From Streptomyces noursei ATCC 11455 (lineage in GTDB: Bacteria > Actinomycetota > Actinomycetes > Streptomycetales > Streptomycetaceae): a DNA stretch of 64,000 nt. Position 1 is the stretch's first letter. Each line of letters begins with the position of its first letter. Below, one piece after another: positions 1 to 8,271 of this stretch. Location: positions 7,254,001-7,318,000 of the forward strand of contig NZ_CP011533.1 of assembly GCF_001704275.1 (NCBI RefSeq). The letters are read 5' to 3'. A program made the position numbers and the translations under genes. The notes below the pieces were generated by a model, which made no database searches, was not told where the DNA came from, and saw nothing but the letters and a program-made list of their open reading frames with translations.

Positions 1-582
1 AGCGTGCCGCACGCCCTCGACGCCGGCATCGGCTACGTCCCCGAGGACCGGCACCGCGAGGGACTGGTCCCCGCCCGCAGCGTCGCGGAGAACGCCACCC
101 TGGCCGTCACCGGGCCGTTGGGGCCGTGCGGGACCGTCCTGCCCGCCCGGACCCGGGAGTTCGCCCGGCGGATGATCGCGGCGCTGGACATCAGGACCAC
201 CGGGCCCGACCAGCCGGTCTCCGGGCTCTCCGGCGGCAACCAGCAGAAGGTGGTGGTGGCCCGCGCGCTGGCCCGCGACCCCGCCGTCCTGGTCGCCGTC
301 CGCCCCACCAACGGCGTGGACGTCCGGTCCAAGGAGGCGCTGCTGGGCGTCGTACGGCAGGTCGCGGACGGCGGGCGCGGCGCGCTGATCGTCTCCGACG
401 AACCGGCCGACCTGCGGATCTGCGACCGGGTGGTGGCGGTCTTCCGCGGCCGGGTCCGGGCCGAGTTCCGCCGCGGCTGGCGCGAGGCGGACCTGGTGGC
501 CGCCGTGGAGGGCGTCACCGCCGGCACCCCCGGCCCGCCCACCGCACCGGACACCCCCACGACGGAAGGGACCGCGCCATGA
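1..582 (+). CDS. Sugar ABC transporter ATP-binding protein, C-terminal part
   Basis: Partial gene that enters from before the window; about 193 residues are visible. It is the second nucleotide-binding domain of an RbsA-type (CUT2) sugar importer ATPase. The ABC signature LSGGNQQKVVVARAL starts near visible residue 76. The Walker B region that follows reads VLVAVRPTNGVDV, without the usual Asp-Glu pair, so this half is probably catalytically degenerate, as in some other members of this family. The stop overlaps the permease start in an ATGA arrangement, so the two are translationally coupled. Substrate is inferred only from neighbours (aldose oxidation genes, possibly L-fucose). Confidence 0.88.
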   Translation, partial: SVPHALDAGIGYVPEDRHREGLVPARSVAENATLAVTGPLGPCGTVLPARTREFARRMIAALDIRTTGPDQPVSGLSGGNQQKVVVARALARDPAVLVAVRPTNGVDVRSKEALLGVVRQVADGGRGALIVSDEPADLRICDRVVAVFRGRVRAEFRRGWREADLVAAVEGVTAGTPGPPTAPDTPTTEGTAP

Positions 583-1610
583 CCGAGACCACGGCCCCAC
601 CGGCCGCCGACGCACCGCCGGCCGGCCCGGTGCGGCGCCCCCGGATCACGCCGGGCCGCTGGCGGGACTTCTCGCTCGTCCCGGTGATCCTGCTCCTCGG
701 CGTCATCGGCTTCATCGTCTCGCCGGCCTTCCTCACCGGGGACAACCTCATCGGCGTGGTCCAACAGTCCACCGAGCTGGGCCTGTTGGTGCTGGGCGAG
801 GCGCTGGTCCTGATCAGCGGGCGGATGGACCTGTCGCTGGAGTCGACGATCGGCCTGGCGCCGGTGGTCGCGCTGTGGCTGGTCCTGCCCGCCCACGGCG
901 GCCGGTTCGCCGGCCTGGGGCTGCTGCCCTCCTGGACGGCGGTCCCGCTGTGCCTGGCCGTGGGCGCGGCGATCGGCGCCGCGAACGGCTTCCTCATGCT
1001 CCGGCTGCGGGTCAACGGCTTCATCGCCACCCTCGGCATGCTCACCATGCTGCGCGGTCTGCACCTGGGCCTCTCCGAGGGCCGTTCGCTCGCCGACGTC
1101 CCGGACTCCTTCGCCTACCTGGGCCGGACCTCCTGGCTGGGCGTCCCGGCCGCCGTCTGGATCTGCCTGGCCCTCTTCGCGCTCGGCGGCGCGGCGCTCG
1201 GCTACCTCCGGCACGGCCGGGCGCTCTACGCGATCGGCGGCAACCCGGAGGCGGCCCGCGCGGCCGGCATCCGCACCGATCGGATCACCTGGACCGTCCT
1301 GGTCCTGGCCGGGGTCCTCGCCGCCTTCGCCGGCGTCCTGTACACCGGCCACTACGGCGCGGTCTCCGCCAGCCAGGGCAGCGGCTGGATCTTCCAGGTC
1401 TTCGCCGCCGCGGTGATCGGCGGCATCAGCCTCAAGGGCGGTCGCGGCACCCTCTTCGGGGCGCTCACCGGCGTGCTGACCCTCCAACTCGTCATCAACG
1501 TGATGACGCTGGGCGGGGTGCCACCGCTGTGGACGCAGTTCCTCAACGGCGCGATCATCCTCCTCGCGCTCGTCGTCTCCCGCTTCACCAGCGGCGAGAA
1601 GCAGGAGTGA
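579..1610 (+). CDS. Sugar ABC transporter permease (RbsC-like)
   Basis: Encodes 343 residues, typical for the BPD_transp_2 permeases that pair with RbsA-type ATPases. A Pro/Arg-rich cytoplasmic N-terminus of about 30 residues precedes many hydrophobic segments; GNPEAARAAGI, a loop typical of this family, lies in the second half, followed by GGISLKGGRGTLFGALTG near the C-terminus. The ATG at 579 overlaps the ATPase stop, fixing the start. The periplasmic binding protein is not visible and may lie before the window. Inferred role: membrane channel of the sugar importer feeding the dehydrogenase/lactonase genes downstream. Confidence 0.88.
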   Translation: MTETTAPPAADAPPAGPVRRPRITPGRWRDFSLVPVILLLGVIGFIVSPAFLTGDNLIGVVQQSTELGLLVLGEALVLISGRMDLSLESTIGLAPVVALWLVLPAHGGRFAGLGLLPSWTAVPLCLAVGAAIGAANGFLMLRLRVNGFIATLGMLTMLRGLHLGLSEGRSLADVPDSFAYLGRTSWLGVPAAVWICLALFALGGAALGYLRHGRALYAIGGNPEAARAAGIRTDRITWTVLVLAGVLAAFAGVLYTGHYGAVSASQGSGWIFQVFAAAVIGGISLKGGRGTLFGALTGVLTLQLVINVMTLGGVPPLWTQFLNGAIILLALVVSRFTSGEKQE

Positions 1611-1623
1611 AGGGGCCGCCGCC

Positions 1624-2637
1624 ATGAACCGTCCGCCCCACGGGCCACGGGAGTTGGGCCGCAGCGGCGTCGTCGTCCCGCCGCTGGGCCTGGGGTGCGC
1701 ACCGCTCGGCAACCTCTACCGCGCCGTCCCCGAGGAGCGCGCCGACGCGGTCGTCCGCACCGCCCTGGCCACCGGCGCCCGCTACCTCGACACCGCCCCG
1801 CACTACGGCGTCGGCCTCTCCGAGGAGCGCCTGGGCCGGGCGTTGCGCGGCGTCGACCGCGCCGGCTACGTGCTGTCCACCAAGGTCGGCCGCCGGCTCC
1901 GCCCGCTCGCGCCCGGCGAGGCGGCGGCCGGCGAGGGCTTCGTGGCCACCCCCGCCCGGGCCCGCGTCCGCGACCTGACCCGCGACGGCATCCGCGCCAC
2001 CCTGGAGGCGTCCCTGGACCGGCTCGGCGTGGCCGCGGTGGACATCGTCTACCTCCACGACGTCGAGGACCATCTGCGCGAGGTCTACGAGACCGGCTAC
2101 CCGGCCCTGGCCGCCCTCCGCGCCGAGGGCACCGTCCGGGCCATCGGCTTCGGCATGAACCACAGCGGCGTGCTGGCCCGTCTCGTCGCCGACCTGGACG
2201 TCGACGTGGTGCTGTGCGCCGGCCGCTGGACGCTGCTGGAGCGGACCGCGGTCGACGACCTGCTGCCGGTGTGCGCCCGGCGCGGCACCTCGGTGGTGGT
2301 CGGCGGGGTCTACAACTCCGGGCTGCTCGCCGACCCGTCGCCCGGCGCCCCCTACGACTACGCCCCGGCGCCGCCGGCGGTCCTGGCCCGGGCCCGCCGA
2401 CTGGCCGCCGTCTGCGCCGAGTTCGACGTGCCGCTGAAGGCGGCGGCGCTCCGCTTCCCGTTCGGGCATCCGGCCGTCGCCGCGGCGGTGGTCGGCGCCG
2501 CCGCGCCCGCCGAGGTCGCCGAGAACGCCGCCCTCTTCCGCCACCCCGTGCCCGACGGCCTCTGGCACGCCCTCGTCGCCCGTGGTCTGCTCGACCCGGA
2601 CCTGCCGCTGCCGCTGGGGCCCGTCGCCGACGTCTGA
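1624..2637 (+). CDS. Aldo/keto reductase, probable aldose 1-dehydrogenase
   Basis: A 337-residue AKR-superfamily protein. The catalytic tetrad is visible as Asp56 and Tyr61 (YLDTAPHYG), Lys87 (STKVG) and His145 (YLHD). The sequence resembles the L-fucose/D-threo-aldose 1-dehydrogenase branch, which oxidises the free sugar to its lactone with NAD(P). It starts 13 bases after the permease, with AAGGGG about 8 bases before the ATG, and is followed by a lactonase-type amidohydrolase. Inferred role: first step of a non-phosphorylating aldose pathway. L-fucose is the best guess, but L-galactose, D-arabinose or another aldose cannot be excluded. Confidence 0.8.
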   Translation: MNRPPHGPRELGRSGVVVPPLGLGCAPLGNLYRAVPEERADAVVRTALATGARYLDTAPHYGVGLSEERLGRALRGVDRAGYVLSTKVGRRLRPLAPGEAAAGEGFVATPARARVRDLTRDGIRATLEASLDRLGVAAVDIVYLHDVEDHLREVYETGYPALAALRAEGTVRAIGFGMNHSGVLARLVADLDVDVVLCAGRWTLLERTAVDDLLPVCARRGTSVVVGGVYNSGLLADPSPGAPYDYAPAPPAVLARARRLAAVCAEFDVPLKAAALRFPFGHPAVAAAVVGAAAPAEVAENAALFRHPVPDGLWHALVARGLLDPDLPLPLGPVADV

Positions 2638-2674
2638 CGCCCCGCCCGCCGACCCCGACCGGGGGAGCCGCCCG

Positions 2675-3523
2675 ATGCGCATCGACGCCCACCACCACCT
2701 CTGGGACCCCACCCGCCGCGCGCAGCCGTGGATGGACGGCCCCTGGGCCGACCCGATCCGCCGCCGCTACACCCAGGCCGACCTCGTCCCGCACCTCGCG
2801 GCGCACCGCATCGACGGCACCGTCCTGGTGCAGTCCTCCGCCTCGGACCGGGAGACCCTCGAACTCCTCGCCGTCGCCGCCGCGGACGGCCCGGTGCGCG
2901 GCGTCGTCGGCTGGGCCGACCTGACCGCCCCCGGGCTGCCGGACGCGCTCGCGGCGCTGCCCGCCGGGCTCGTCGGCCTGCGCCACCAGGTCCAGGACGA
3001 GCCCGACCCGGACTGGCTCGGCCGCCCCGACGTCCGGCGCGGTCTGCGCACCCTGGCGGACCGCGGCCTGGTCTACGACCTGCTGGTCACCCCGCGCGAA
3101 CTGCCCGCCGCGCAGGCCGTCGTACGGGCCCTGCCGGAGCTGTCCTTCGTGGTGGACCACGCCGCCAAACCGGCCGTCGCCCGCGGCGACTGGCAGCCCT
3201 GGGCGTCCGCGCTCACCGCCCTGGCCGCCCTCCCCAACGTCACCTGCAAGCTGTCCGGGCTGGTCACCGAGGCCGACTGGTCCGCCTGGCGGCCGCGGCA
3301 GGTCCTGCCCTACGCCCGGCACGCCCTGGACACCTTCGGCCCGAACCGGGTGATGTTCGGCTCCGACTGGCCGGTCTGCACCCTGGCCGCCGACTACGCC
3401 GACGTCGTCGCCCTCGCCGAGGCCGCCACCGGCCGGCTCACCGCGGCCGAGCGCGGGGCCGTCTTCGGCGGCACCGCGACCCGGGTCTACGGCCTCGCCG
3501 CACGGCCGCGGACCCGGCCATGA
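2675..3523 (+). CDS. Amidohydrolase, probable sugar-lactone hydrolase
   Basis: 282 residues. The N-terminal metal-binding motif is DAHHHLWD (residues 4-11). A central VVDHAAKP supplies another histidine, and the late MFGSDWPV carries the conserved aspartate of COG3618 amidohydrolases (L-fuconolactonase / L-rhamnono-lactonase type). The ATG at 2675 has GGGGGAG 7 bases upstream, so the longer in-frame opening from 2582, which overlaps the previous gene, is not used. Family members open sugar lactones to aldonic acids, exactly the product expected of the preceding dehydrogenase. Substrate is inferred from context. Confidence 0.8.
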   Translation: MRIDAHHHLWDPTRRAQPWMDGPWADPIRRRYTQADLVPHLAAHRIDGTVLVQSSASDRETLELLAVAAADGPVRGVVGWADLTAPGLPDALAALPAGLVGLRHQVQDEPDPDWLGRPDVRRGLRTLADRGLVYDLLVTPRELPAAQAVVRALPELSFVVDHAAKPAVARGDWQPWASALTALAALPNVTCKLSGLVTEADWSAWRPRQVLPYARHALDTFGPNRVMFGSDWPVCTLAADYADVVALAEAATGRLTAAERGAVFGGTATRVYGLAARPRTRP

Positions 3524-3728
3524 CACACCGGACACGACCTGGACAGGGCCCGTCCGGTGCGTCGGGTCGCGAGGCCGCGGCGTCCGGATTCCGCCAGCAC
3601 CGCCCGCCGCCCTGTCGGAGGATCGAGCCGTACCGCGGAGGAAGCCCTCCGGAAGCAGAGAAAGCATTCCGGATCCCGCCGAAGCGGTACGTACTGCTCG
3701 GATTTCGATGTGAGACAAGGTGATGACG

Positions 3729-4508
3729 ATGACGACGGCCACGACCCCCGCACCCACCGCGTCCGGCACCCGCCCGCTGACCGGCAAGGCGGCCCTGGTG
3801 ACCGGCGGCAGCCGGGGCATCGGCGCGGCGATCGCGGTGCGGCTGGCGGCCGACGGGGCGACGGTGGCGCTGACCTACCGGGACCGGGACGACCTGGCCG
3901 CCCAGGTGGTCGAGGAGATCACGGAGGCCGGCGGGCGGGCCTGGGCGATCCGGGCCGACGGCGCGGACCCGGAGGCGGTGCGCGCCTCGGTCGCCGCCGC
4001 GACCGACCGGATGGGGCGGCTGGACATCCTCGTCAACAACGCGGGCGCGGGCTTCATCGGCCCCTTCGAGGGGATCGCCCTCGACGACGTGGACCGGTTG
4101 CTGGCGACCAATGTCCGGGCCCCGTTCCTGACCGCGCAGGCCGCCGCCGCCCACCTCGGCGAGGGCGGCCGGATCATCTCGATCGGCAGCTGCATGGCCG
4201 AGCGGGTGGCCTTCCCCGGCGGTTCCCTCTACGCCACCAGCAAGGCCGCGCTCGTCGGCCTGACCAAGGCCCTGGCCCGGGAGCTGGGACCGCGCGGCAT
4301 CACCGTCAACGTCGTCCACCCCGGGCCCGTCGACACCGACATGAACCCCGCGGACGGCGAGAGCGCCGCGCTCCAGGCGCAGTTGACCTCGCTCGGCAGG
4401 TACGGGCAGCCGGCGGAGGTGGCGGCGACGGTGGCCCACCTGGCGGGCGACGGCGGCCGGTACATCACCGGTGCCGCGCTCGCGGTCGACGGCGGCTACG
4501 CGGCCTGA
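3729..4508 (+). CDS. SDR-family oxidoreductase
   Basis: 259-residue classical short-chain dehydrogenase/reductase. The cofactor motif TGGSRGIG is at residues 25-32, NNAG follows near residue 100, and the catalytic Ser (ISIGSCMA) and YATSK pair are present. Possible starts are GTG 3720, ATG 3723 and ATG 3729; AAGG at 3717 is best spaced for 3729, so I chose that. About 200 bases separate it from the lactonase and hold no gene. In oxidative fucose-type pathways an SDR oxidises the sugar or the 2-keto-3-deoxy acid; either role would fit. The exact substrate is unknown. Confidence 0.82.
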   Translation: MTTATTPAPTASGTRPLTGKAALVTGGSRGIGAAIAVRLAADGATVALTYRDRDDLAAQVVEEITEAGGRAWAIRADGADPEAVRASVAAATDRMGRLDILVNNAGAGFIGPFEGIALDDVDRLLATNVRAPFLTAQAAAAHLGEGGRIISIGSCMAERVAFPGGSLYATSKAALVGLTKALARELGPRGITVNVVHPGPVDTDMNPADGESAALQAQLTSLGRYGQPAEVAATVAHLAGDGGRYITGAALAVDGGYAA

Positions 4509-4527
4509 CCGCCGGCCGGCGCGGCCC

Positions 4528-5199
4528 TCACAGCGACGCCCGCAGCCACTGCTCCACGCTGGCGATGTGCACCGTCGCCCAGGCCCGCGCCGCCTCGGCG
4601 TCCCCGTCGCGCAACGCGCCGAGGATCGCCCGGTGCTCGGTGAGGGTGCGGGCCACCGCGCCCTCCTGGGTCAGCCCGCGCCAGATCCTGGCGCGGGTGG
4701 TCGGGCCGGACAGGCCGTCCAGGAGGGAGCAGAGCACCGCGTTCCCGGACGCGGCGACGATCCGGTGGTGGAACTCCAGGTCGCCGGCGACCAGCTCCTC
4801 CACCGACGGCGCCGGGCCCAGCGCGTCCAACTGCTCCTGGAGCGCGTCCAGTTCCGCCCGCGCGATCCGGCCGGCCGCCAGGCCCGTGGCGGCCGGCTCC
4901 AGGATCCGGCGGACGGCCAGGAACTCCAGCACCGTGTCGTCGCGGTGGAAGTCCACCACGAAGCTCATCGCCTCCAGCAGGAGTTGCGGGTCCAGGCTGG
5001 TGACGTAGGTGCCGTCGCCCTGGCGGACGTCCAGCACCCGGATCAGCGACAGCGCCCGCACCGCCTCCCGCAGGGAGTTGCGGGACAGCCCCAGTTCCGC
5101 GGCGAGTTCGCTCTCCTTGGGCAGCCGGTCGCCCGGCCGCAGCGCACCGGAGACGATCATCCCCTTGATCTTCTCGATGGCCTCGTCGGTGACCGCCAT
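4528..5199 (-). CDS. FadR-subfamily GntR transcriptional regulator
   Basis: 223 residues: an N-terminal winged helix (about residues 5-65, LPKESELAAELGLSRNSLRE) and a C-terminal FCD ligand domain with conserved His residues (EFHHRIV). The ATG at 5199 has GGGGAGG upstream; an in-frame ATG at 5253 lies inside the upstream palindrome and is rejected. Family members sense organic acids or sugar acids and usually act as repressors of the linked catabolic operon. It converges with the SDR gene. The perfect 17-bp palindrome 48 bases upstream suggests autoregulation. Confidence 0.86.
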   Translation of the reverse strand: MAVTDEAIEKIKGMIVSGALRPGDRLPKESELAAELGLSRNSLREAVRALSLIRVLDVRQGDGTYVTSLDPQLLLEAMSFVVDFHRDDTVLEFLAVRRILEPAATGLAAGRIARAELDALQEQLDALGPAPSVEELVAGDLEFHHRIVAASGNAVLCSLLDGLSGPTTRARIWRGLTQEGAVARTLTEHRAILGALRDGDAEAARAWATVHIASVEQWLRASL

Positions 5200-5246
5200 G
5201 GTCGTCCTCCCCGTCCGGACCCGCCCGGACGCTGCGGGCCCGCCCG

Positions 5247-5263
5247 CAGACATCCGATGTCTG
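5247..5263. promoter_or_regulatory. Palindromic operator candidate for the FadR-type regulator
   Basis: CAGACATCCGATGTCTG: two perfect 8-bp arms around one central C. It lies between the regulator start (5199) and the end of the monooxygenase gene (5290), where an autoregulatory operator would sit. FadR-family dimers bind short palindromes of this size. Binding is inferred from position and symmetry. Confidence 0.6.
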
Positions 5264-5289
5264 GGGGCATTATGGCCCGCGGGACGCGC

Positions 5290-6435
5290 TCAGCGCCCGT
5301 ACCCGCCCGCGCCGCCGTCCGCCGCGCCGTCCCGCGCCGCGTCCCGTGCGTCCAGCGCGTCCGGTGCTCCGTCGGCCGCCTCCCACAGCGTGCTGGGTGC
5401 CTCGCGGCGGACCACGGGGGCGATCTCCTCGGCGAACCGCTGGAGCGTCTCCAACTGTTCGGCGTGCGCCAGACCGAAGCCGTCCACGGTGATCGACTGG
5501 AGGTCGTGCCCGTACACCGCGTGACAGCCGAGGATCTTGTCGATGATCTGCTGCGGCGAGCCGATCAGCTGCGGACCGTCCGCGATGGCGTCCTCGATGG
5601 TGCGGAACGGGGTGTTGTAGCCCGCCCTGCCCGCCAGATGCGGTTGGAAGGTCTGGGCGACCTTCGCCTCGTAGAGGTCCTTGTAGCGGGCGATCGCCTC
5701 CCGTTCGCTGTTCGCGATCAGCAGCCCGCCGGAGCCGGCGGCCACCCGGGCACGCGCCGGGTCGTGCCCGTACGCGGCGAACCGCTCCCGGTAGTGCGCG
5801 ATCAGCTCGGCGTAGGCGGCGCGCGGCTGGATCGCGTTGGCGGTGAACAGCGGATCGCCGTACTTCGCGGCGAGTTCGGGGGAGTTGCGGCTGGTGGCGG
5901 AGCCGTGCCAGATCCGCGGCGGACCGCCGTACGGGCGCGGCACGGTCGTCACGTTCTTCAACGGCGGCCGGAACTCGCCCTCCCAGTCGACGTTCTCCTC
6001 GCTCCACAGCCGCCGCAGCAGTGCGTACTTCTCGGCCTGGAGGTCCCACTGCCGCTCCTCGTCGAGCCCGAAGAGGGCGAAGTGCCCCGCCTCCGCGCCC
6101 TTGCCGACGACCAGTTCCAGCCGCCCGCGGGCGAGTTGGGTGAGCGTGGCGTAGTCCTCGGCGACCCGCACCGGGTCGAGGATCGCCACGACGGCGACCC
6201 CGGTCTGCAGCCGGATCCGGGACGTCCGCGCGGCCAGCGCGCCCAGCACCACCGACGGGCTGGAGGAGAGGAAGGGGCCGGCGTGCCGTTCGCCGACGGC
6301 GTACGCGTCGAAGCCGAGCCGCTCGGCCGCCACGGCGGTCTCGACGACCTCCGCGAACCGGTCGGCGGGGGCGGGGAGCCGGCCGGTCAGCGGGTGCGGT
6401 GCATGGCCGATCAGGGAGAGCACGGAGAATTTCAT
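5290..6435 (-). CDS. LLM-class flavin-dependent monooxygenase
   Basis: 381 residues, luciferase-like (bacterial luciferase/F420 fold). Visible family features are the opening MKFSVLSLIG, YAVGERHAG, a GVAVVAILDPVRVAEDYATL stretch, and VGKGAE. The C-terminal 40 residues are Ala/Asp/Gly-rich and probably disordered. The ATG at 6435 is preceded by GGAAGGA; a longer opening from 6480 has no ribosome site. It is upstream of, and co-directional with, the FadR-type regulator but separated by the palindrome. Substrate is unknown; such enzymes oxidise varied small molecules with FMNH2 or F420H2. Confidence 0.8.
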   Translation of the reverse strand: MKFSVLSLIGHAPHPLTGRLPAPADRFAEVVETAVAAERLGFDAYAVGERHAGPFLSSSPSVVLGALAARTSRIRLQTGVAVVAILDPVRVAEDYATLTQLARGRLELVVGKGAEAGHFALFGLDEERQWDLQAEKYALLRRLWSEENVDWEGEFRPPLKNVTTVPRPYGGPPRIWHGSATSRNSPELAAKYGDPLFTANAIQPRAAYAELIAHYRERFAAYGHDPARARVAAGSGGLLIANSEREAIARYKDLYEAKVAQTFQPHLAGRAGYNTPFRTIEDAIADGPQLIGSPQQIIDKILGCHAVYGHDLQSITVDGFGLAHAEQLETLQRFAEEIAPVVRREAPSTLWEAADGAPDALDARDAARDGAADGGAGGYGR

Positions 6436-6538
6436 GGGGTCCTTCCGGCGTGGGGGCCACCCCGGCGGTGGTCCTCCCACTGTGCGCGCCGGACGTTGCC
6501 GCGGTGTGTCGGCCGCGTGGCACGGTGCCGCCGGACGG

Positions 6539-6575
6539 CCGCGGCGCGCGCCCCGAACGGGGACGCGCGCCGCGG
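6539..6575. terminator. Strong GC hairpin between glpD and the LLM gene
   Basis: Two perfect 12-bp arms (CCGCGGCGCGCG and CGCGCGCCGCGG) continue into CCCC/GGGG with a single bulged A and a GAAC tetraloop. It is followed on neither side by a long T run. It lies beyond the glpD terminator and likely acts as a second barrier to read-through. Confidence 0.6.
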
Positions 6576-6593
6576 TGTGCTCCGGGAAAAGGG

Positions 6594-6621
6594 GTCGGGG
6601 CGGCCCGTGGACCGCCCCGAC
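6594..6621 (-). terminator. Terminator of the glycerol operon
   Basis: Ten perfect base pairs (GTCGGGGCGG / CCGCCCCGAC) with an 8-base loop, about 30 bases past the glpD stop. Reading the minus strand, the stem is followed by CCCCTTTT, giving a short U tract. This is a standard intrinsic terminator layout. Confidence 0.75.
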
Positions 6622-6653
6622 TCACCTCACCTGTACAGGATTCTGACTATGCG

Positions 6654-8258
6654 TCAGCGCTTCAGCATGCTCTCGACCCGGGTGCGGATGTCGTCCGTGG
6701 CCAGGCCGCGGATGGTCAGCGTGGTCCGGCGGCGCAGCACGTCGTCGGCGGTCTCGGCCCACTCGTGGTCCCGGGCGTAGGCGACCTGCGCCCAGATCTC
6801 CGGCGCGTCCGGGTGGATCCGCTCGGCCAGCGCCGGGTCCTCGTTCGCCAGCCGGGCGATGTCGAAGGAGAGCGAGCCGTAGTGGGTGGCCAGGTGGCGC
6901 GCGGTGTCGGCGGACATCCGCGGGCCGGGGGTGCCGCCGTCGATCAGCAGCCGGTGCGCGACCGCGTTGGGGTTGGCGATACCGGGCAGCGGGAGCTTCT
7001 TCGGCAGCTGCGAGATCGGCTCCATGTCCTCGGCCAGCGGGTGGCCGGGCAGCGCGGCGAGCTTGTTCATCACCGTGCGGCCGATGTGCCGGAAGGTCGT
7101 CCACTTGCCGCCGGCCACCGACAGCATCCCGCCGCGGCCCTCGGTGACCACCGTCTCGCGCTTGGCCTTGGAGGTGTCGCCGGGGCCGCCGGGCAGCACC
7201 CGCAGACCGGCGAACGAGTAGGTGATCAGGTCGCGGGAGAGCTGCTGGTCACGGACGGAGAAGGCGGCCTCGTCCAGGATCTGGGCGGTGTCCTTCTCGT
7301 TGACCGCGACGTCCGCCGGGTCGCCCTCGTACTCCTCGTCGGTGGTACCGAGCAGCAGCATGTCCTCCCAGGGGAGGGCGAAGGTGATGCGGTACTTGTC
7401 GATCGGGGTGGCCAGCGCGGCCTTCCAGGGGGAGGTGCGCTTGAGGACCAGGTGCGCGCCCTTGGACAGGCGGATGGAGGGGGCCGCGTTGGGGTCCTCC
7501 ATCTTGCGCAGGTGGTCGACCCACGGGCCGGTGGCGTTGAGGACCAGGCGGGCGTTGACGCCGAACTCGGTGCCGTCCAGGCGGTCCTTGAGCTCCGCGC
7601 CGGTGACCCGGCCCTGGGTGAAGCGCAGGCCGGTGACCTCGGAGTGGTTCAGGACCGTGGCGCCGGCGTCGACCGCCGCGCGGACGGTCATCAGCGCCAT
7701 CCGGGAGTCGTTCATCTGGTCGTCGCCGTACACGGCCACGGCCTTGAGGTTCTCGGTGCGCAGCTCCGGCACGTCGCGCTGGGCCTTGGCCGGGCTTATG
7801 ACGTGGCCGACGCCGTCGCCGAACGCGGAGAGCGCGGAGTAGGCGAAGACGCCCGCGCCGAGCTTGGCGGCGCCGTGCGGGCCGCCCTTGTAGACCGGCA
7901 GGTAGAAGGTGAGCGGGTTGGCCAGGTGCGGGGCCACCTGGCGGGAGACCGCGCGGCGTTCGAAGTGGTTCTCCGCGACCAGCTTCACCGCACCGGTCTG
8001 CAGGTAGCGCAGACCGCCGTGCAGCAGCTTGGAGGAGGCGGAGGAGGTGGCGCCGGCGAAGTCACCGGCGTCCACCAGGGCAACCCGCAGTCCGGCCTGC
8101 GCGGCATGCCAGGCGGTGGAGATGCCCAGGATGCCGCCGCCGATCACCAGGAGGTCGTACGTCGCCTTGGACAGCTGCTCCCGGGTTTCGGCGCGGCTCG
8201 GCAGGGAACCGGCGGCCGGGTGCGTCCCGAGGGCCGGGACGCTCTGCAGGGTGCTCAT
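6654..8258 (-). CDS. glpD: Glycerol-3-phosphate dehydrogenase
   Basis: 534-residue FAD-dependent sn-glycerol-3-phosphate dehydrogenase, oxidising G3P to dihydroxyacetone phosphate at the membrane and passing electrons to quinone. The dinucleotide motif GGGILG (in DLLVIGGGILGIST) lies near residue 40, LLHGGLRYL and NATGPWVD are typical GlpD signatures, and the C-terminal DAO_C region ends in LTIRGLATDDIR. GAGGAG precedes the ATG at 8258; a longer opening reaching 8342 is rejected because it overlaps glpK. Third gene of glpF-glpK-glpD, 13 bases after glpK. Equivalent to gylB of the Streptomyces gyl operon. Confidence 0.95.
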   Translation of the reverse strand: MSTLQSVPALGTHPAAGSLPSRAETREQLSKATYDLLVIGGGILGISTAWHAAQAGLRVALVDAGDFAGATSSASSKLLHGGLRYLQTGAVKLVAENHFERRAVSRQVAPHLANPLTFYLPVYKGGPHGAAKLGAGVFAYSALSAFGDGVGHVISPAKAQRDVPELRTENLKAVAVYGDDQMNDSRMALMTVRAAVDAGATVLNHSEVTGLRFTQGRVTGAELKDRLDGTEFGVNARLVLNATGPWVDHLRKMEDPNAAPSIRLSKGAHLVLKRTSPWKAALATPIDKYRITFALPWEDMLLLGTTDEEYEGDPADVAVNEKDTAQILDEAAFSVRDQQLSRDLITYSFAGLRVLPGGPGDTSKAKRETVVTEGRGGMLSVAGGKWTTFRHIGRTVMNKLAALPGHPLAEDMEPISQLPKKLPLPGIANPNAVAHRLLIDGGTPGPRMSADTARHLATHYGSLSFDIARLANEDPALAERIHPDAPEIWAQVAYARDHEWAETADDVLRRRTTLTIRGLATDDIRTRVESMLKR

Positions 8259-8271
8259 GATGTGCTCCTCG

